Under the pieces are notes generated by a model. The model worked only from the letters and a program-made list of their open reading frames with translations. It had not been told where the DNA came from and ran no database searches. Shown one piece after another: positions 1 to 9,346 of a stretch of 64,000 bases of DNA. The stretch lies in assembly GCA_051652645.1 (NCBI GenBank), contig JBOFUP010000024.1, positions 1-64,000 of the forward strand, written 5' to 3'. The first letter of the stretch is position 1. The number at the start of each line of letters is the position of its first letter. Source of the stretch: UBA7332 sp051652645 (lineage in GTDB: Bacteria; Bacteroidota; Bacteroidia; Bacteroidales; UBA7332). Made by a program: the position numbers and the translations under genes.

Positions 1-69
1 CGTCAATACTGACGCCTTATCAATACCTGTGTTCTTTGAAATCTCGTTAACAATATCTGCTTTAGTCAT
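1..69 (-). CDS. HU-family DNA-binding protein, N-terminal fragment (cut by window edge)
   Basis: The minus-strand reading from an ATG at 69 to the window edge gives 23 residues starting MTKADIVNEISKNTGIDK. This matches the N-terminal helix of HU/IHF-type histone-like proteins, small dimeric proteins that bend and compact DNA. The rest of the gene lies outside the window, so length and paralogue identity cannot be judged. A TAnnTTTG -7 box lies about 50 bases upstream, and a hairpin separates it from the lipoprotein gene behind it, so it is probably its own transcription unit. Confidence 0.8.
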   Translation of the reverse strand, partial: MTKADIVNEISKNTGIDKASVLT

Positions 70-121
70 AATAAATGAAATTATTTTCGTATCTCTTAAT
101 TTGCTTACTCAAAACGGATTG

Positions 122-129
122 CAAATATA
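122..129 (-). promoter_or_regulatory. -7 promoter box for the HU gene
   Basis: The minus strand reads TATATTTG, an exact match to the Bacteroidota sigma-ABfr -7 consensus TAnnTTTG. It lies about 50 bases upstream of the HU start. No clear TTTG -33 box is seen at the usual 19-21 base spacing, so the call rests on the -7 element and its position. Confidence 0.5.
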
Positions 130-151
130 TACGATTTTAGTCGTAGAAAAA

Positions 152-185
152 AACTCTCCATTGCTTTTTTAGCTTTAGGAGAGTT
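152..185 (-). terminator. Hairpin downstream of the 288-1271 lipoprotein gene
   Basis: Eight-base perfect arms (aactctcc at 152-159 and ggagagtt at 178-185) enclose an 18-base T-rich loop. On the minus strand the hairpin is followed by a T-run (ttttttctac), as in an intrinsic terminator. It lies between the lipoprotein gene and the HU promoter. Confidence 0.55.
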
Positions 186-287
186 ATGTAGAGCTGTTTT
201 TTAACGTTTAGATAGGCTTTATAGTCCTATTGTTATCAAAACACATCTAATTCTTCCTATTAGTAGCAGATATATAAATCATAATAT

Positions 288-1271
288 TCAATTCGTCAAT
301 GACCTTTCTTTTAATTCTTTCTCATACATATCTAGATATTCAATGAGTTGTACTTGATGTTTTCGTACTAGTTTTCTAGCCTCTGATATCATATGAATAG
401 AACTATAGAATCGTGATTCGAACTCATAGTAGAGTGCCAAATTTACAAAAGAGGCTAACCTAATAGATTTTACTCGAGAATTCTCAATCATGTACTCCCA
501 TATAATTGATGCATCGTTCCAATTACCATCTCTAGTAAACCTTAGTGCATCTCTCATATTTTGATCATTACTAAGAACAATCATTCTATTAACATAATTA
601 CTATGTGGTAATATCATAGGCATTAACCTATCGATCTTAGCATAAATCAGCTCATCTAACCTGTTTTCGGGAGATGAATCATAGATAGCTTTTTGGTAGT
701 CAAGATCAGCTGAGACAAACTCAAAAGGCATTATGTCAACCTTATTTTCTGTAATAGTAGATGTGATTGGATTATACACCTCTAGTAGTGTTATAAATTC
801 ACCTTTACTCCTTGCAATATATCCACCTCCATATAATTGATTTAATTCACATAAAGAAGATATCCTAGAGGATGACAAGGAGATAATGATATCACTATCT
901 CTACCAATCTCTAACATCTGCAGAGAGTCAATAGTTCGCACATTAATATATAGTGAATCTTCTCTAATCTTTTTGGGATAACGAGACAAGGACAAATAGG
1001 GACTAATTGAATCTACGACACTACTACATCTATCCAAAAGTTTTACAGATAGCGAATCTAAGTTTTGGTAAAGCTTTTGATTTCTCTCTCCAATTTTTAT
1101 TTGGCAGCCTTCTATATGTGGTTGAATTGGTGAATTATCTATAAGTAATATATTAGTTGTATTAGGTGAAATATTTAAAGTAGGAGGATTAATAACTTCT
1201 ACTTCAATAAATGTATAGCTGCTACAGCTAGATAACGCCAAAAGCAATATTAATAAGAATACACCCCTCAT
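288..1271 (-). CDS. Predicted lipoprotein, possibly DUF6340-like
   Basis: A 327-residue protein with a hydrophobic signal segment ending in a lipobox (LALSSC, lipidated Cys about residue 16), so it should be anchored in the outer or inner membrane facing the periplasm. The early segment NILLIDNSPIQP and the helical, TPR-like C-terminal third (about 235-315) resemble Bacteroidales lipoproteins of the DUF6340 type, but I assign that only tentatively. No catalytic motif is visible. It appears monocistronic: a TATATTTG -7 box lies about 29 bases upstream of the ATG and a hairpin follows the stop. Function unknown. Confidence 0.7.
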   Translation of the reverse strand: MRGVFLLILLLALSSCSSYTFIEVEVINPPTLNISPNTTNILLIDNSPIQPHIEGCQIKIGERNQKLYQNLDSLSVKLLDRCSSVVDSISPYLSLSRYPKKIREDSLYINVRTIDSLQMLEIGRDSDIIISLSSSRISSLCELNQLYGGGYIARSKGEFITLLEVYNPITSTITENKVDIMPFEFVSADLDYQKAIYDSSPENRLDELIYAKIDRLMPMILPHSNYVNRMIVLSNDQNMRDALRFTRDGNWNDASIIWEYMIENSRVKSIRLASFVNLALYYEFESRFYSSIHMISEARKLVRKHQVQLIEYLDMYEKELKERSLTN

Positions 1272-1299
1272 ACATAAGGCTATTTTGAATATTATTTTG

Positions 1300-1307
1300 C
1301 AAATATA
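1300..1307 (-). promoter_or_regulatory. -7 promoter box for the lipoprotein gene
   Basis: The minus strand reads TATATTTG followed by C, matching TAnnTTTG. A start point a few bases downstream would leave a leader of roughly 20 bases before the ATG at 1271, typical for this phylum. No convincing -33 element was found. Confidence 0.5.
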
Positions 1308-1356
1308 GTAAAATAACAGTAGCTATTTAGTAATACTGAAGATAAGAAGGTTATAT

Positions 1357-1405
1357 AAAGCAATAGTGGGTAAGCAAAATCAATCTGCTTACCCACTATT
1401 GCTTT
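1357..1405 (-). terminator. 20-bp perfect stem-loop after the MsbA-like gene
   Basis: Arms 1357-1376 and 1386-1405 are perfect 20-base inverted repeats around a 9-base loop, starting 10 bases after the MsbA-like stop codon. There is no long T-run, but position and stem strength indicate transcription termination or 3'-end protection for that gene. Confidence 0.75.
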
Positions 1406-1415
1406 ATCACAGAGA

Positions 1416-3245
1416 CTAAAAGCTTTGCATGTCACAAAGTCTCTTGTAGTATCCCTCTAGAAGAAGAAGTTCATCATGAGTTCCTTGCTCAACGATTTCA
1501 CCCTCATGCATTACACATATAATATCTGCATTCTTAATTGTTGACAATCTATGTGCAATTACTATTGATGTCCTATTTCTCATTAGATTCTCTAATGCCT
1601 CTTGAACCAATCTCTCTGATTCAGTATCTAGAGCCGAAGTTGCTTCATCAAGTATCATGATAGGGGGATTCTTCATTACAGCTCTTGCTATACTAACTCT
1701 CTGCCTTTGACCACCTGAGAGCAAAGATCCTCTATCTCCTATTAATTGTTGATATCCTGACTCCTTAGCTTCAATAAATTCATGAGCATTGGCTATTCTT
1801 GCTGCTTGCTCAACATTTTCTTGAGTGGCACTCTCTACACCGAAAGTTATATTGTTGTATATGGTATCATTAAACAAGATAGCCTCTTGGTTAACATTGC
1901 CCATGAGTGTGCGTAAAGAGTGAGTTGATATATCTCTAATATCATGTCCATCTATGAGAACAGAACCTTTTTCAACGTCATAAAAACGAGGTATAAGGTC
2001 TACTAAGGTTGATTTACCAGAGCCAGATTGCCCAACTAAAGCAACAGTCTTACCCTTTGGTATGGTAAGATTTACTCCTTTTAGCACCCAAGTATCTGCA
2101 TATCTAAACCAAACATCTTTAAGCTCAATTTCATTTTCAAAGCCTTTAATCTCAAATGGATCTTTTGGCTCTTCAATGCTATTGTGTGCGGACAAAATCA
2201 TATCTACCCTCTCCATAGAGGCAAGTCCTCTCTGAATAGCATATGCACCTTTTGAAAACTCCTTGGCTGGATTAATGATACTATAGAAGATAATAAGGTA
2301 GTAAATGAAAGATGCCGCGTCAATAGAACTAGTATTACTTAGAATTAAGGATCCTCCATACCATAGTACTATAGCTATAGTAGTAGTGCCAAGAAATTCA
2401 CTCATTGGGTGAGCTAGGGCGTATCTTCTATTTATCCTATTAATGGAGTTTCGATGGGCATCATTACCATTTCTAAAACGGTCTTGAATTTTTGATTCAG
2501 CATTGAAAGCTTTTATCACCCTAAGACCACTTAGTGTCTCATCAATCTGAGAGAGAAGTTCACCAAACTGCTGCTGTCCTACTTCTGAACGTTTCTTCAG
2601 CTTCTTGCCAACCTTACCCATAACATAACCACTAAAAGGCAGTAGGATTAAGACAAAAAGGGTTAGCTGCCAACTCAGGATCAACATAGTTCCAAAATAT
2701 AGCATTATCATAATTGGATTCTTGAACATCATGTCCAAGGAACTCATTATAGAGTTCTCAACTTCACCAACGTCCCCAGTCATTCTGGCAATGATATCAC
2801 CCTTCTTTTCACCACTAAAAAACCCAATAGGAAGCGATAGCACCTTTTCGAAGAGTGTATGCCTAATATCCCTAACAATACCTGATCTAATAGGTATCAT
2901 GAAGTGAGAAGCAAGATATGCACTACCCGTCTTAAGAAGAGTCATCGATATAAGGAATAGCCCTAAAAGCATCAGTGCAGTGGATGCTCCATTATGTTCA
3001 ATTACCTGGGTGATGAAATAGTAAAAGTTGTTTATTATTGCATCTTTAAATGCACTATCTCCTCCAAAAGGAATATATTCATAACTCTTGGTATCCATCT
3101 TGAAGAGGATTTGAAGAATAGGAATTATAACCCCGAAAGAGAAAAGACTCAATAGTGTTGATAGTATATTAAAAAAAATATTCAGTACAAGGAACCTCCC
3201 ATATGGAGGGACAAAGCGCTTTAAAAGCTGAAATAAACCATTCAT
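1416..3245 (-). CDS. ABC exporter, MsbA-like (fused permease and ATPase)
   Basis: A 609-residue type IV ABC exporter half-transporter. The N-terminal part (about 15-320) has six predicted membrane helices. The C-terminal nucleotide-binding domain has Walker A GQSGSGKST (Lys about 411), the LSGGQRQR signature near 508, Walker B IMILDEATSALD near 530 and the switch histidine in IVIAHRLS. Its length and layout fit MsbA, which flips lipid A-core across the inner membrane, and lptC is encoded in the neighbouring operon. Multidrug exporters of the same architecture cannot be excluded. It has its own promoter upstream and a strong stem-loop downstream. Confidence 0.85.
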   Translation of the reverse strand: MNGLFQLLKRFVPPYGRFLVLNIFFNILSTLLSLFSFGVIIPILQILFKMDTKSYEYIPFGGDSAFKDAIINNFYYFITQVIEHNGASTALMLLGLFLISMTLLKTGSAYLASHFMIPIRSGIVRDIRHTLFEKVLSLPIGFFSGEKKGDIIARMTGDVGEVENSIMSSLDMMFKNPIMIMLYFGTMLILSWQLTLFVLILLPFSGYVMGKVGKKLKKRSEVGQQQFGELLSQIDETLSGLRVIKAFNAESKIQDRFRNGNDAHRNSINRINRRYALAHPMSEFLGTTTIAIVLWYGGSLILSNTSSIDAASFIYYLIIFYSIINPAKEFSKGAYAIQRGLASMERVDMILSAHNSIEEPKDPFEIKGFENEIELKDVWFRYADTWVLKGVNLTIPKGKTVALVGQSGSGKSTLVDLIPRFYDVEKGSVLIDGHDIRDISTHSLRTLMGNVNQEAILFNDTIYNNITFGVESATQENVEQAARIANAHEFIEAKESGYQQLIGDRGSLLSGGQRQRVSIARAVMKNPPIMILDEATSALDTESERLVQEALENLMRNRTSIVIAHRLSTIKNADIICVMHEGEIVEQGTHDELLLLEGYYKRLCDMQSF

Positions 3246-3310
3246 TAATATCTGTAGTTCAATTAAAAATACTCTGATTGTATTTGGATAGTCCTATAAG
3301 GAGTAAGGGT

Positions 3311-3341
3311 CAAAGATAGTCCATTAATTTTAGTATACAAG
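3311..3341 (-). promoter_or_regulatory. Promoter for the MsbA-like gene
   Basis: The minus strand carries TATCTTTG (-7, 3311-3318) and CTTG (-33, 3338-3341) separated by 19 bases, close to the Bacteroidota consensus TTTG-N19-21-TAnnTTTG. It lies in the 116-base gap between the CNNM gene and the MsbA-like gene, suggesting separate transcription. Confidence 0.6.
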
Positions 3342-3361
3342 AGCGATTAATCAGTATAATA

Positions 3362-4618
3362 CTAATCCATCTTATGAACTTTAACTAGCTCAATCTTTGT
3401 TGATGTAGCCTTAAGAATTTTAATACTAAAGGGAGGAAGCTCAATTATCTCATTTGTAGAAGGTAATCTCTCTAGCCTATTTAATATATAACCGGCCACG
3501 GTTGAATAGTCTTCTGATTCAGGAAATATAATATCAAACTTCTCATTAATATGACTTATCTCACACCTACCTGAAAGAATATAATCTCCACTATCGCTCT
3601 TTCTTGCAACAAGAGATGGGGTGTCATGCTCATCCTCTATCTCTCCGATGATCTCTTCTAAAAGATCCTCCAGAGTAACAATACCACTTGTCCCTCCATG
3701 TTCATCAACAACGACTGCTATACTCTTTTTTTGCTGCATAAGATGTTTCATTAACTTATGAGCAGCCATAGTCTCAGGAACTATTGATATCTGATTAATT
3801 CTAGTGTGCCAATCACGTGGTTCACTAAATAGTTCTGAGGAGTGAATATAACCTACAATATTATCAATCGAGCTTCGAAAAACTAGTATTTTAGAGTAGC
3901 CGCTATCTATGAACTCAGCTAGCAGTTTTTCGTGAGGTGTGTCCCACTCTACTGCCGAGAGCTCTGTTCGTGGGACCATACAATTCCTTAGTTTAATATT
4001 TGAAAAGTCAAGGGCATTCCTAAATATCTTTACCTCGGTATCAACCTCTGAATTATCCAACGTATCATCAATACTTTGATTGACAAAATAGTCCAAGTCT
4101 ATCTTACCAAAAACATACTTCTCGGCCTTGGAGCTAACCTTGATACCTGTAAGTCTAAGTATTAACTTAGACATTAGTGTAGCAAATTTGCTGATGGGAT
4201 AAAGTATGATATAAATAAAAAGTAGAGGTACAGCAAAGAGCTTTATGGAGAAGTTGGGGTTAATCCTAAAGATTGTTTTTGGCAAAAACTCAGCTGCAAC
4301 AAGAATAAGTATTGTTGAAATAATAGTTTGAATGAAGACAACAAATCCCTCTATAGAAACAAACTGACGTATTGTTGGCTCTAGAACTTTAGCCATTAAC
4401 ATACCGTAAACGACTAAAGCAATATTATTCCCTACTAAAAGTGTGGATATAAAGTTCTCTGAATTAGAGTAAAATAGGTTTAGTATTGACGCACTTAAGC
4501 CTTTCTGTTTCTTATCCAGCTCAAATCGCAACTTATTGGACGAGACAAAGGCTATCTCAATACCTGAAAAGAATGCGGAGACAGCAATGGCTATTGCTAT
4601 GCCACTAATTGGACTCAT
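3362..4618 (-). CDS. CNNM/HlyC-CorC family membrane protein (DUF21, CBS pair, CorC domain)
   Basis: A 418-residue protein with an N-terminal four-helix DUF21 (CNNM) domain (about 1-185), a pair of CBS domains (about 205-325, including FRNALDFSN and VVDEHGGTSGIVTLEDLLEE) and a C-terminal CorC_HlyC domain (about 340-412). Family members are inner-membrane proteins linked to Mg2+/Co2+ export. Annotation as 'hemolysin' is historical, and the Bacteroidota GldE protein has the same layout. It is the last gene of the coaX-OMP-TPR-lptC operon, 15 bases after lptC. Transported ion and gliding role are not shown by sequence. Confidence 0.85.
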   Translation of the reverse strand: MSPISGIAIAIAVSAFFSGIEIAFVSSNKLRFELDKKQKGLSASILNLFYSNSENFISTLLVGNNIALVVYGMLMAKVLEPTIRQFVSIEGFVVFIQTIISTILILVAAEFLPKTIFRINPNFSIKLFAVPLLFIYIILYPISKFATLMSKLILRLTGIKVSSKAEKYVFGKIDLDYFVNQSIDDTLDNSEVDTEVKIFRNALDFSNIKLRNCMVPRTELSAVEWDTPHEKLLAEFIDSGYSKILVFRSSIDNIVGYIHSSELFSEPRDWHTRINQISIVPETMAAHKLMKHLMQQKKSIAVVVDEHGGTSGIVTLEDLLEEIIGEIEDEHDTPSLVARKSDSGDYILSGRCEISHINEKFDIIFPESEDYSTVAGYILNRLERLPSTNEIIELPPFSIKILKATSTKIELVKVHKMD

Positions 4619-4633
4619 AATGTTATCAATATA

Positions 4634-5260
4634 TTAGGGTTCGGGAGTTACACTGAGCGTATCCGCAGCTATTGGCTCTTCTTCTTTGACATTAAATATA
4701 CCCTCAGTATCTCGTAATGTATATTTAGTCATAGACTCATTTGATTCGAAGCCGCGCCCAACTATTACCCTCTCTGGTTGTTCTATTCTAATCGTACTAT
4801 CAGAATAGATCCTCTGTTTTGTTTGATCCCAAAAAAGCAATTGTGTCTCAAACCTCTCATTCTGCTGACTGAGCATCTTAACATTTCCAATAAGCTTCCA
4901 AAGCTTCTCTCTTTCGAAAAAATAGGCTGTATCTGCTTCTACTGTTGATTCTGCCTTAAAAGATGAGTCAAACTTTTCAACATAGACACCCTTAGGAAAA
5001 TACCAATAAGGATTGTCCGCTTTAGTATACATCAACCACTCCTTTGCCTCAAACCTATAACGAGTCACTCCGGAATCTGAGATAAGGGAGGATGCGTCAA
5101 TGGTCTTAATGGTAGGGGTTACTCTTGAGTCAACAGAAGATATCCTTTCTGGTTCTGATTTTCGACAGCCAGAAATAAAAACAAGCATAACAGTTGCCAC
5201 TAGGGCAACTGCTATGCTTTGTCTGTATTGTAAGGAAAGTTTAGAATCTAAATCTTTCAT
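4634..5260 (-). CDS. lptC: LPS export protein LptC
   Basis: A 208-residue protein with a membrane segment at about 15-30 ending in a lipobox-like LVFISGC (Cys about 32), followed by an LptC/OstA-type beta-jellyroll domain. Recognisable stretches include VEADTAYFFEREKLWKLIGN and LLFWDQTKQRIYSD. LptC links the LptB2FG ATPase complex to the periplasmic LptA bridge in LPS transport. The Bacteroidota form is commonly lipoprotein-like, as here. It sits 3 bases after the TPR gene and 15 bases before the CNNM gene, so it is co-transcribed. Confidence 0.85.
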   Translation of the reverse strand: MKDLDSKLSLQYRQSIAVALVATVMLVFISGCRKSEPERISSVDSRVTPTIKTIDASSLISDSGVTRYRFEAKEWLMYTKADNPYWYFPKGVYVEKFDSSFKAESTVEADTAYFFEREKLWKLIGNVKMLSQQNERFETQLLFWDQTKQRIYSDSTIRIEQPERVIVGRGFESNESMTKYTLRDTEGIFNVKEEEPIAADTLSVTPEP

Positions 5261-5263
5261 GAA

Positions 5264-6607
5264 TTAGCGAATAACAGTAGTTTCTTGTATCCAGCCTCCG
5301 ATACGGAACTGTTGACCTTTGTTAATATCACCATGCATAAATACGTCCTCTTGTTTTGGAAGATATCCACGATAAGTGCTCAAAAGAGGGTTAACTACTT
5401 CTGCAGTTGATGGGTCAACTGATCTTGCCTTCTCTAGCTTATCAAGAACTGCATTGTATACACAGCTTTGAAGTATTCTATCATCTGGATAGATAGATCT
5501 TGCACTAGAAGCATACATACGAGCGATTAAGACATAAGGCATACCAAAATTAGGTTTCAACTCAGCAGCTTTAAGTGCGTAAGTTCTAGCTTTAGGATAA
5601 TTATTTACTTCGCTCAAAACTTGCGCTCCGATATAGTAGAAATCTCCTTTTGTCTCATCTTCTTCTTCCATAGAAATAGCCTCATCAATATACTTAACGG
5701 CAGCGCTATAATCTTTATCTCTAATAGATTGTTTTGCCAAACCGAAAGCTGACTCTGCTGTTGGTTCTATTTGGTGCGCATATCTTGCCGCAGCAAAATA
5801 AACATCCATTTCCTGACAACGAACTCTACGCATCAAACCGATAGCCTCTTTCAACCATTGAAGGTTGTTTTTATTAGCCTCTACTTGAGGAGTATAAATG
5901 GCTTGAAGAGTCTCACAGTCAGCAGCTCCACTTTGAGCAAAAACTAACTCTGTATCGCTTTTAAGTTTAGAGATAGCCTCTGTGTTAGCTCTTGGCTGTG
6001 CTCCCATTCCCTCGAACATTTTAGACACCTTCATAAAGTCAGCAATATACTGCTCTCTGTGTGAAGGATCTTTTTGGAATTTTACAAGAGACAACTTCAT
6101 GAAATAATCAACAACGGCAACTTCACTAGCATCACCCATTCCATCAATAGACTCTGTTAGCCACTGATACGGAGCATTCATATCTCCAGAAGAGTTGTAC
6201 ACTAGATAGTCAATCGCTTTACGACCTAGAATATATGGAGTTGGGTAACGCTGATCTTTACCGAAGTACTTTATTCTCTTATCGTAAACCTCCATCAACT
6301 TAGATAATAGCTCCTTCTGTTTTGAGGCATCTTTTTCATTTTGAATCTGCCAGCCTACAATTCGAGCTCCGTAAAGATAAAGGTCTCTTGATGACGCAGG
6401 ACACTCATCATAAACAATCTGCCAAAAAGGTAGAGCATCTGAGTAGTTTCCACTTTTTGCGTAAGGAACATATAAGCTGATGTTAGTAATACAGCGGATG
6501 CTATCCTCTCCTTTTCCGTATTTAGAACCGTCATCCACCCCTTTTTGGGCGAACAAACTCCCTGCACCAGTAAGTATTAATGCTGCTGAAAGAAGATGTT
6601 TTCTCAT
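5264..6607 (-). CDS. Secreted TPR-repeat protein, unknown role
   Basis: A 447-residue protein with a clear signal peptide (cleavage after LFAQ, about residue 20) and a helical body with TPR-like repeats, most evident at 285-365 (SAFGLAKQSIRDKDYSAAVK; ARTYALKAAELKPNFGMPYV). It is predicted to be periplasmic and probably acts as a protein-interaction scaffold. It lies between an outer-membrane barrel gene and lptC with tight spacing (36 and 3 bases), which suggests an envelope-assembly role, but no enzymatic motif is visible. Confidence 0.75.
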   Translation of the reverse strand: MRKHLLSAALILTGAGSLFAQKGVDDGSKYGKGEDSIRCITNISLYVPYAKSGNYSDALPFWQIVYDECPASSRDLYLYGARIVGWQIQNEKDASKQKELLSKLMEVYDKRIKYFGKDQRYPTPYILGRKAIDYLVYNSSGDMNAPYQWLTESIDGMGDASEVAVVDYFMKLSLVKFQKDPSHREQYIADFMKVSKMFEGMGAQPRANTEAISKLKSDTELVFAQSGAADCETLQAIYTPQVEANKNNLQWLKEAIGLMRRVRCQEMDVYFAAARYAHQIEPTAESAFGLAKQSIRDKDYSAAVKYIDEAISMEEEDETKGDFYYIGAQVLSEVNNYPKARTYALKAAELKPNFGMPYVLIARMYASSARSIYPDDRILQSCVYNAVLDKLEKARSVDPSTAEVVNPLLSTYRGYLPKQEDVFMHGDINKGQQFRIGGWIQETTVIR

Positions 6608-6643
6608 TTTAGTGTGCTATTAATTTGTTATTATTTGTTTTTC

Positions 6644-7894
6644 TTAATCTAGCTTACGTTTAAAGAACCAAAACTCTTTGAACGTCATATTTAGTGTAAA
6701 TCTGAAGTACTCTTCTTTTATCAATAGAGTGGTTGTAGGTTTAACATTGACATACTCCATAGCGACATTAAGAATAGAGCCTTGAGAGTTTCTGTAGCCA
6801 ATTGGAAACCCTAGTCCCAAACTAACTCCCCACTCATTTAAGGCATTATCTTTAACCTTTAAATAAGAGTCTGAATAATAAAAACCAGCTCTATACTTCA
6901 TACGCTGATAGTACTTTCTACTCTCATTATTGGGGGTATACTCAGCACCAAAAGAGTAACGTTGACTACGATTTAACGTATCAAGAGTACTATAGTACTC
7001 CGCTTTTGAGAAATCTTGAAGCTTGTAGTCTAAGGCAAATAGAAATTTCTCCTTGTATTTTAAAGAAGCTCCTACAGAATATGCCTCAGGAATATCAAAA
7101 TCTGCTTCTATATCTGTTGTTGTAGCTGTAGAGCCAGTAACATATTCTATCTGACTTGCTTCATTCCAAAGTGATATTTTTGGTGAATAAGTTGCTCCTA
7201 ATACTAACTTATAATCCTTACCTATTGGTTGTTGATACTGAATACCAAAATCGCTCTTCAACCCCCTAACTCTCAATCTCTGTGTCAATTGAGAATCGTT
7301 CACATTTGAATCTGTGAAATCGACTGTTCCGATATGATCTATCTTGCCAAAAAGATATCCTACATTCACACCAATAGCTACTCTTTTAGCTATGTTGTAA
7401 GAAATACCTGCATAAACATTAGATAGCCCACCTTCTCCTTGATAAATATAGTCCATAGCAATCGGGTCACTTAGGGTAGAACCAAATCTATATCCTACTG
7501 AAGAGAATGGAGTAAGTCCAATACTAGCTCCCATATTCTTAAATAGAGGAAATTGCACTGCTACATACTCTACTCCTCCGGTTGGTTCATTACGTTTTGA
7601 ACCGTTATCATTAAATCTACCAAATTCAGCAAAGACTCCTACATCAAAAAGAAAGGTAGTCGAATCTGTTACTGAGTAAGTAGCTGGATTGGCATTATTT
7701 ATTTGATTATTATTTCTAAGCCCAGTAGATACACCACCCATAGACTTACTTGCTCCAAAAGAACTGTCGTACAAACGTCCATAACCGTAACGCGTATAAG
7801 GTGACTGCGTTGCGGTTTGAGCAAATAAAGTTCCAGTTGTTAGTAGTGTCATAACTACTGTCAATACCTTTTTATAGTTTTGCATTATATTCAA
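6644..7894 (-). CDS. Outer-membrane beta-barrel protein, FadL-like
   Basis: A 416-residue protein with a signal peptide ending near LFAQ (about 25). It opens with SPYTRYGYGRL and NNNQINNANPATYS, followed by alternating amphipathic strands and aromatic-rich ends (for example FRFTLNMTFKEFWFF). This resembles the Bacteroidota outer-membrane proteins distantly related to FadL/OmpP1 hydrophobic-compound channels. The start overlaps the 3' end of coaX by 23 bases. An alternative ATG lies at 7885. Substrate unknown. Confidence 0.7.
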   Translation of the reverse strand: MNIMQNYKKVLTVVMTLLTTGTLFAQTATQSPYTRYGYGRLYDSSFGASKSMGGVSTGLRNNNQINNANPATYSVTDSTTFLFDVGVFAEFGRFNDNGSKRNEPTGGVEYVAVQFPLFKNMGASIGLTPFSSVGYRFGSTLSDPIAMDYIYQGEGGLSNVYAGISYNIAKRVAIGVNVGYLFGKIDHIGTVDFTDSNVNDSQLTQRLRVRGLKSDFGIQYQQPIGKDYKLVLGATYSPKISLWNEASQIEYVTGSTATTTDIEADFDIPEAYSVGASLKYKEKFLFALDYKLQDFSKAEYYSTLDTLNRSQRYSFGAEYTPNNESRKYYQRMKYRAGFYYSDSYLKVKDNALNEWGVSLGLGFPIGYRNSQGSILNVAMEYVNVKPTTTLLIKEEYFRFTLNMTFKEFWFFKRKLD

Positions 7895-8600
7895 TTATAC
7901 AATTAAGCCCCTTTAGGACAATATTATTATCTGCAAAGATGGTAGATTTTATGTGATCTTCAAAATATTTGCAACTTCCTCCAGTTAAAAATACCAAAAG
8001 ATCAGGCATTTCATTCTTTAAGCTGTTCACATAACCATCTATCTCATAAGAAATCCCTTTAATCACACCTGACCTGATTGCGGTCTCAGTATCATAACCC
8101 ATAGAAGGAGTATCACCAAGGCGTCCTACAAGTGGTAATTTATTGGTCATTATATGCAACGACTCTAATCGCATCTCTAATCCAGGTGATATATTACCAC
8201 CACGAAACAAACCTGTGGAATCGAGCAAATCAAAAGTGATGGCAGTTCCTGCATCTATTACCAATACATCCCTACCTGGAAATTGAAAGAATGCAGCTAC
8301 AACTGCTGCTATACGATCACATCCTAATGTGTTAGGGGTTTTATATCCTAAACGTATAGGGATTGGTGTTGTATGGTTAAGCTGTAAGAACACTGGGATA
8401 GTCCTTTGTAAAAAGTCTATTATGCTATCATCAACAGCCTTAACAGATGATATGATAGCTTTATCTATTCTATATCTAGAACATAAGTTGATCAGATCAT
8501 CAACAAGTAGATATTTATACTTAATACTCTCTATAATAACCTCACCATCAAACAAAGCTACCTTGCAAGATGAATTACCTTGGTCAATAATTAAATTCAT
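7872..8600 (-). CDS. coaX: Type III pantothenate kinase
   Basis: A 242-residue CoaX-family enzyme, which phosphorylates pantothenate in the first step of coenzyme A synthesis. Visible motifs are the N-terminal phosphate loop LIIDQGNSSCKVALFD, the central VLVIDAGTAITFDLLD with its catalytic aspartate, and GGNISPGLEMRLESL. The length fits the family (about 240-260). It is the first gene of a minus-strand envelope operon, and its 3' end overlaps the following barrel gene. No CoaA or CoaW type enzyme is seen in the window. Confidence 0.93.
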   Translation of the reverse strand: MNLIIDQGNSSCKVALFDGEVIIESIKYKYLLVDDLINLCSRYRIDKAIISSVKAVDDSIIDFLQRTIPVFLQLNHTTPIPIRLGYKTPNTLGCDRIAAVVAAFFQFPGRDVLVIDAGTAITFDLLDSTGLFRGGNISPGLEMRLESLHIMTNKLPLVGRLGDTPSMGYDTETAIRSGVIKGISYEIDGYVNSLKNEMPDLLVFLTGGSCKYFEDHIKSTIFADNNIVLKGLNCIIEYNAKL

Positions 8601-8785
8601 AAAGTAAGTATACTATATAACAACTAAATATTATGATTACTCGTAATGATAACAATAATATTTTGACATTATGCAAAGTAACAAAAAGTTTTAATAATAT
8701 ACACTGTTTAGGCTTGAGTAACTATAAATAAAAAGGAGCAAATAGAAAACAATAAATAAATACTCAACAATAGCTGAAAACAAAC

Positions 8786-9259
8786 CTACTCATCCTTTGC
8801 ATCTGGAATAGGCAATTGTCTTTTAAAAGCCTCTTTAAAAGATATGAGAGACTCTGAACCTGAGAGTCCTAATGGCTGTAATTTTGAGTGAATTATTTCA
8901 AGCAAGTGCTTATTATTCTTCGCAAAGATCTTCACGAAAAGATCATATTTACCAGTGGTGTAGTGACATTCAAGAACCTCTGGTATTTTATATAATTCAT
9001 CAACAACCATTGAAAATCTACTCGGATCTTTCAAATTAAGTCCCATAAAGGTACAAGTCTCGTAACCCATCTTGGCTGGATCAATCAAAAACTCTGAACC
9101 TGTAATAACCCCCATGTTTACAAGTTTAAGCACTCGTTGGTGAATTGCGGCACCAGAGACACCACACTCTCTAGCAACCTCAAGAAAGGGAACACGAGCA
9201 TTACCAATAATAATGCGTAAAATTTTAACATCTAAATTATCAAGCTGATATGCTGACAT
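8786..9259 (-). CDS. Lrp/AsnC-family transcriptional regulator
   Basis: A 157-residue protein from the ATG at 9259. The open frame extends 23 codons further upstream, but that extension lacks family similarity. The N-terminal winged HTH (about 5-60: NLDVKILRIIIGNARVPFLE, then ECGVSGAAIHQRVLKL) and the C-terminal RAM effector domain (about 70-150, including HYTTGKYDLFVKIFAK) are complete. Lrp/AsnC proteins sense amino acids and regulate their metabolism. It lies directly downstream of exbD, suggesting read-through from the Exb operon. The effector is unknown, but a link to amino-acid supply fits the protease-rich neighbourhood. Confidence 0.9.
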   Translation of the reverse strand: MSAYQLDNLDVKILRIIIGNARVPFLEVARECGVSGAAIHQRVLKLVNMGVITGSEFLIDPAKMGYETCTFMGLNLKDPSRFSMVVDELYKIPEVLECHYTTGKYDLFVKIFAKNNKHLLEIIHSKLQPLGLSGSESLISFKEAFKRQLPIPDAKDE

Positions 9260-9346
9260 TGGTGTAATATATTTGTAAACAACACTATTAAAAAGAGAGA
9301 GGGAATCTAAAAAGACCCCCTCTTTCAATATTAGATTAGCTATAAA

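Noticed and set aside
1357..1405. Possible insertion-sequence terminal repeat
   Set aside because: The perfect 20-base arms are separated by only 9 bases and sit right after a stop codon, as expected of a transcript-ending hairpin; no transposase or second copy was seen.
9260..9328. N-terminal extension of the Lrp-family regulator
   Set aside because: The 23 extra residues precede the conserved HTH start and have no family counterpart; the ATG at 9259 fits the family length.
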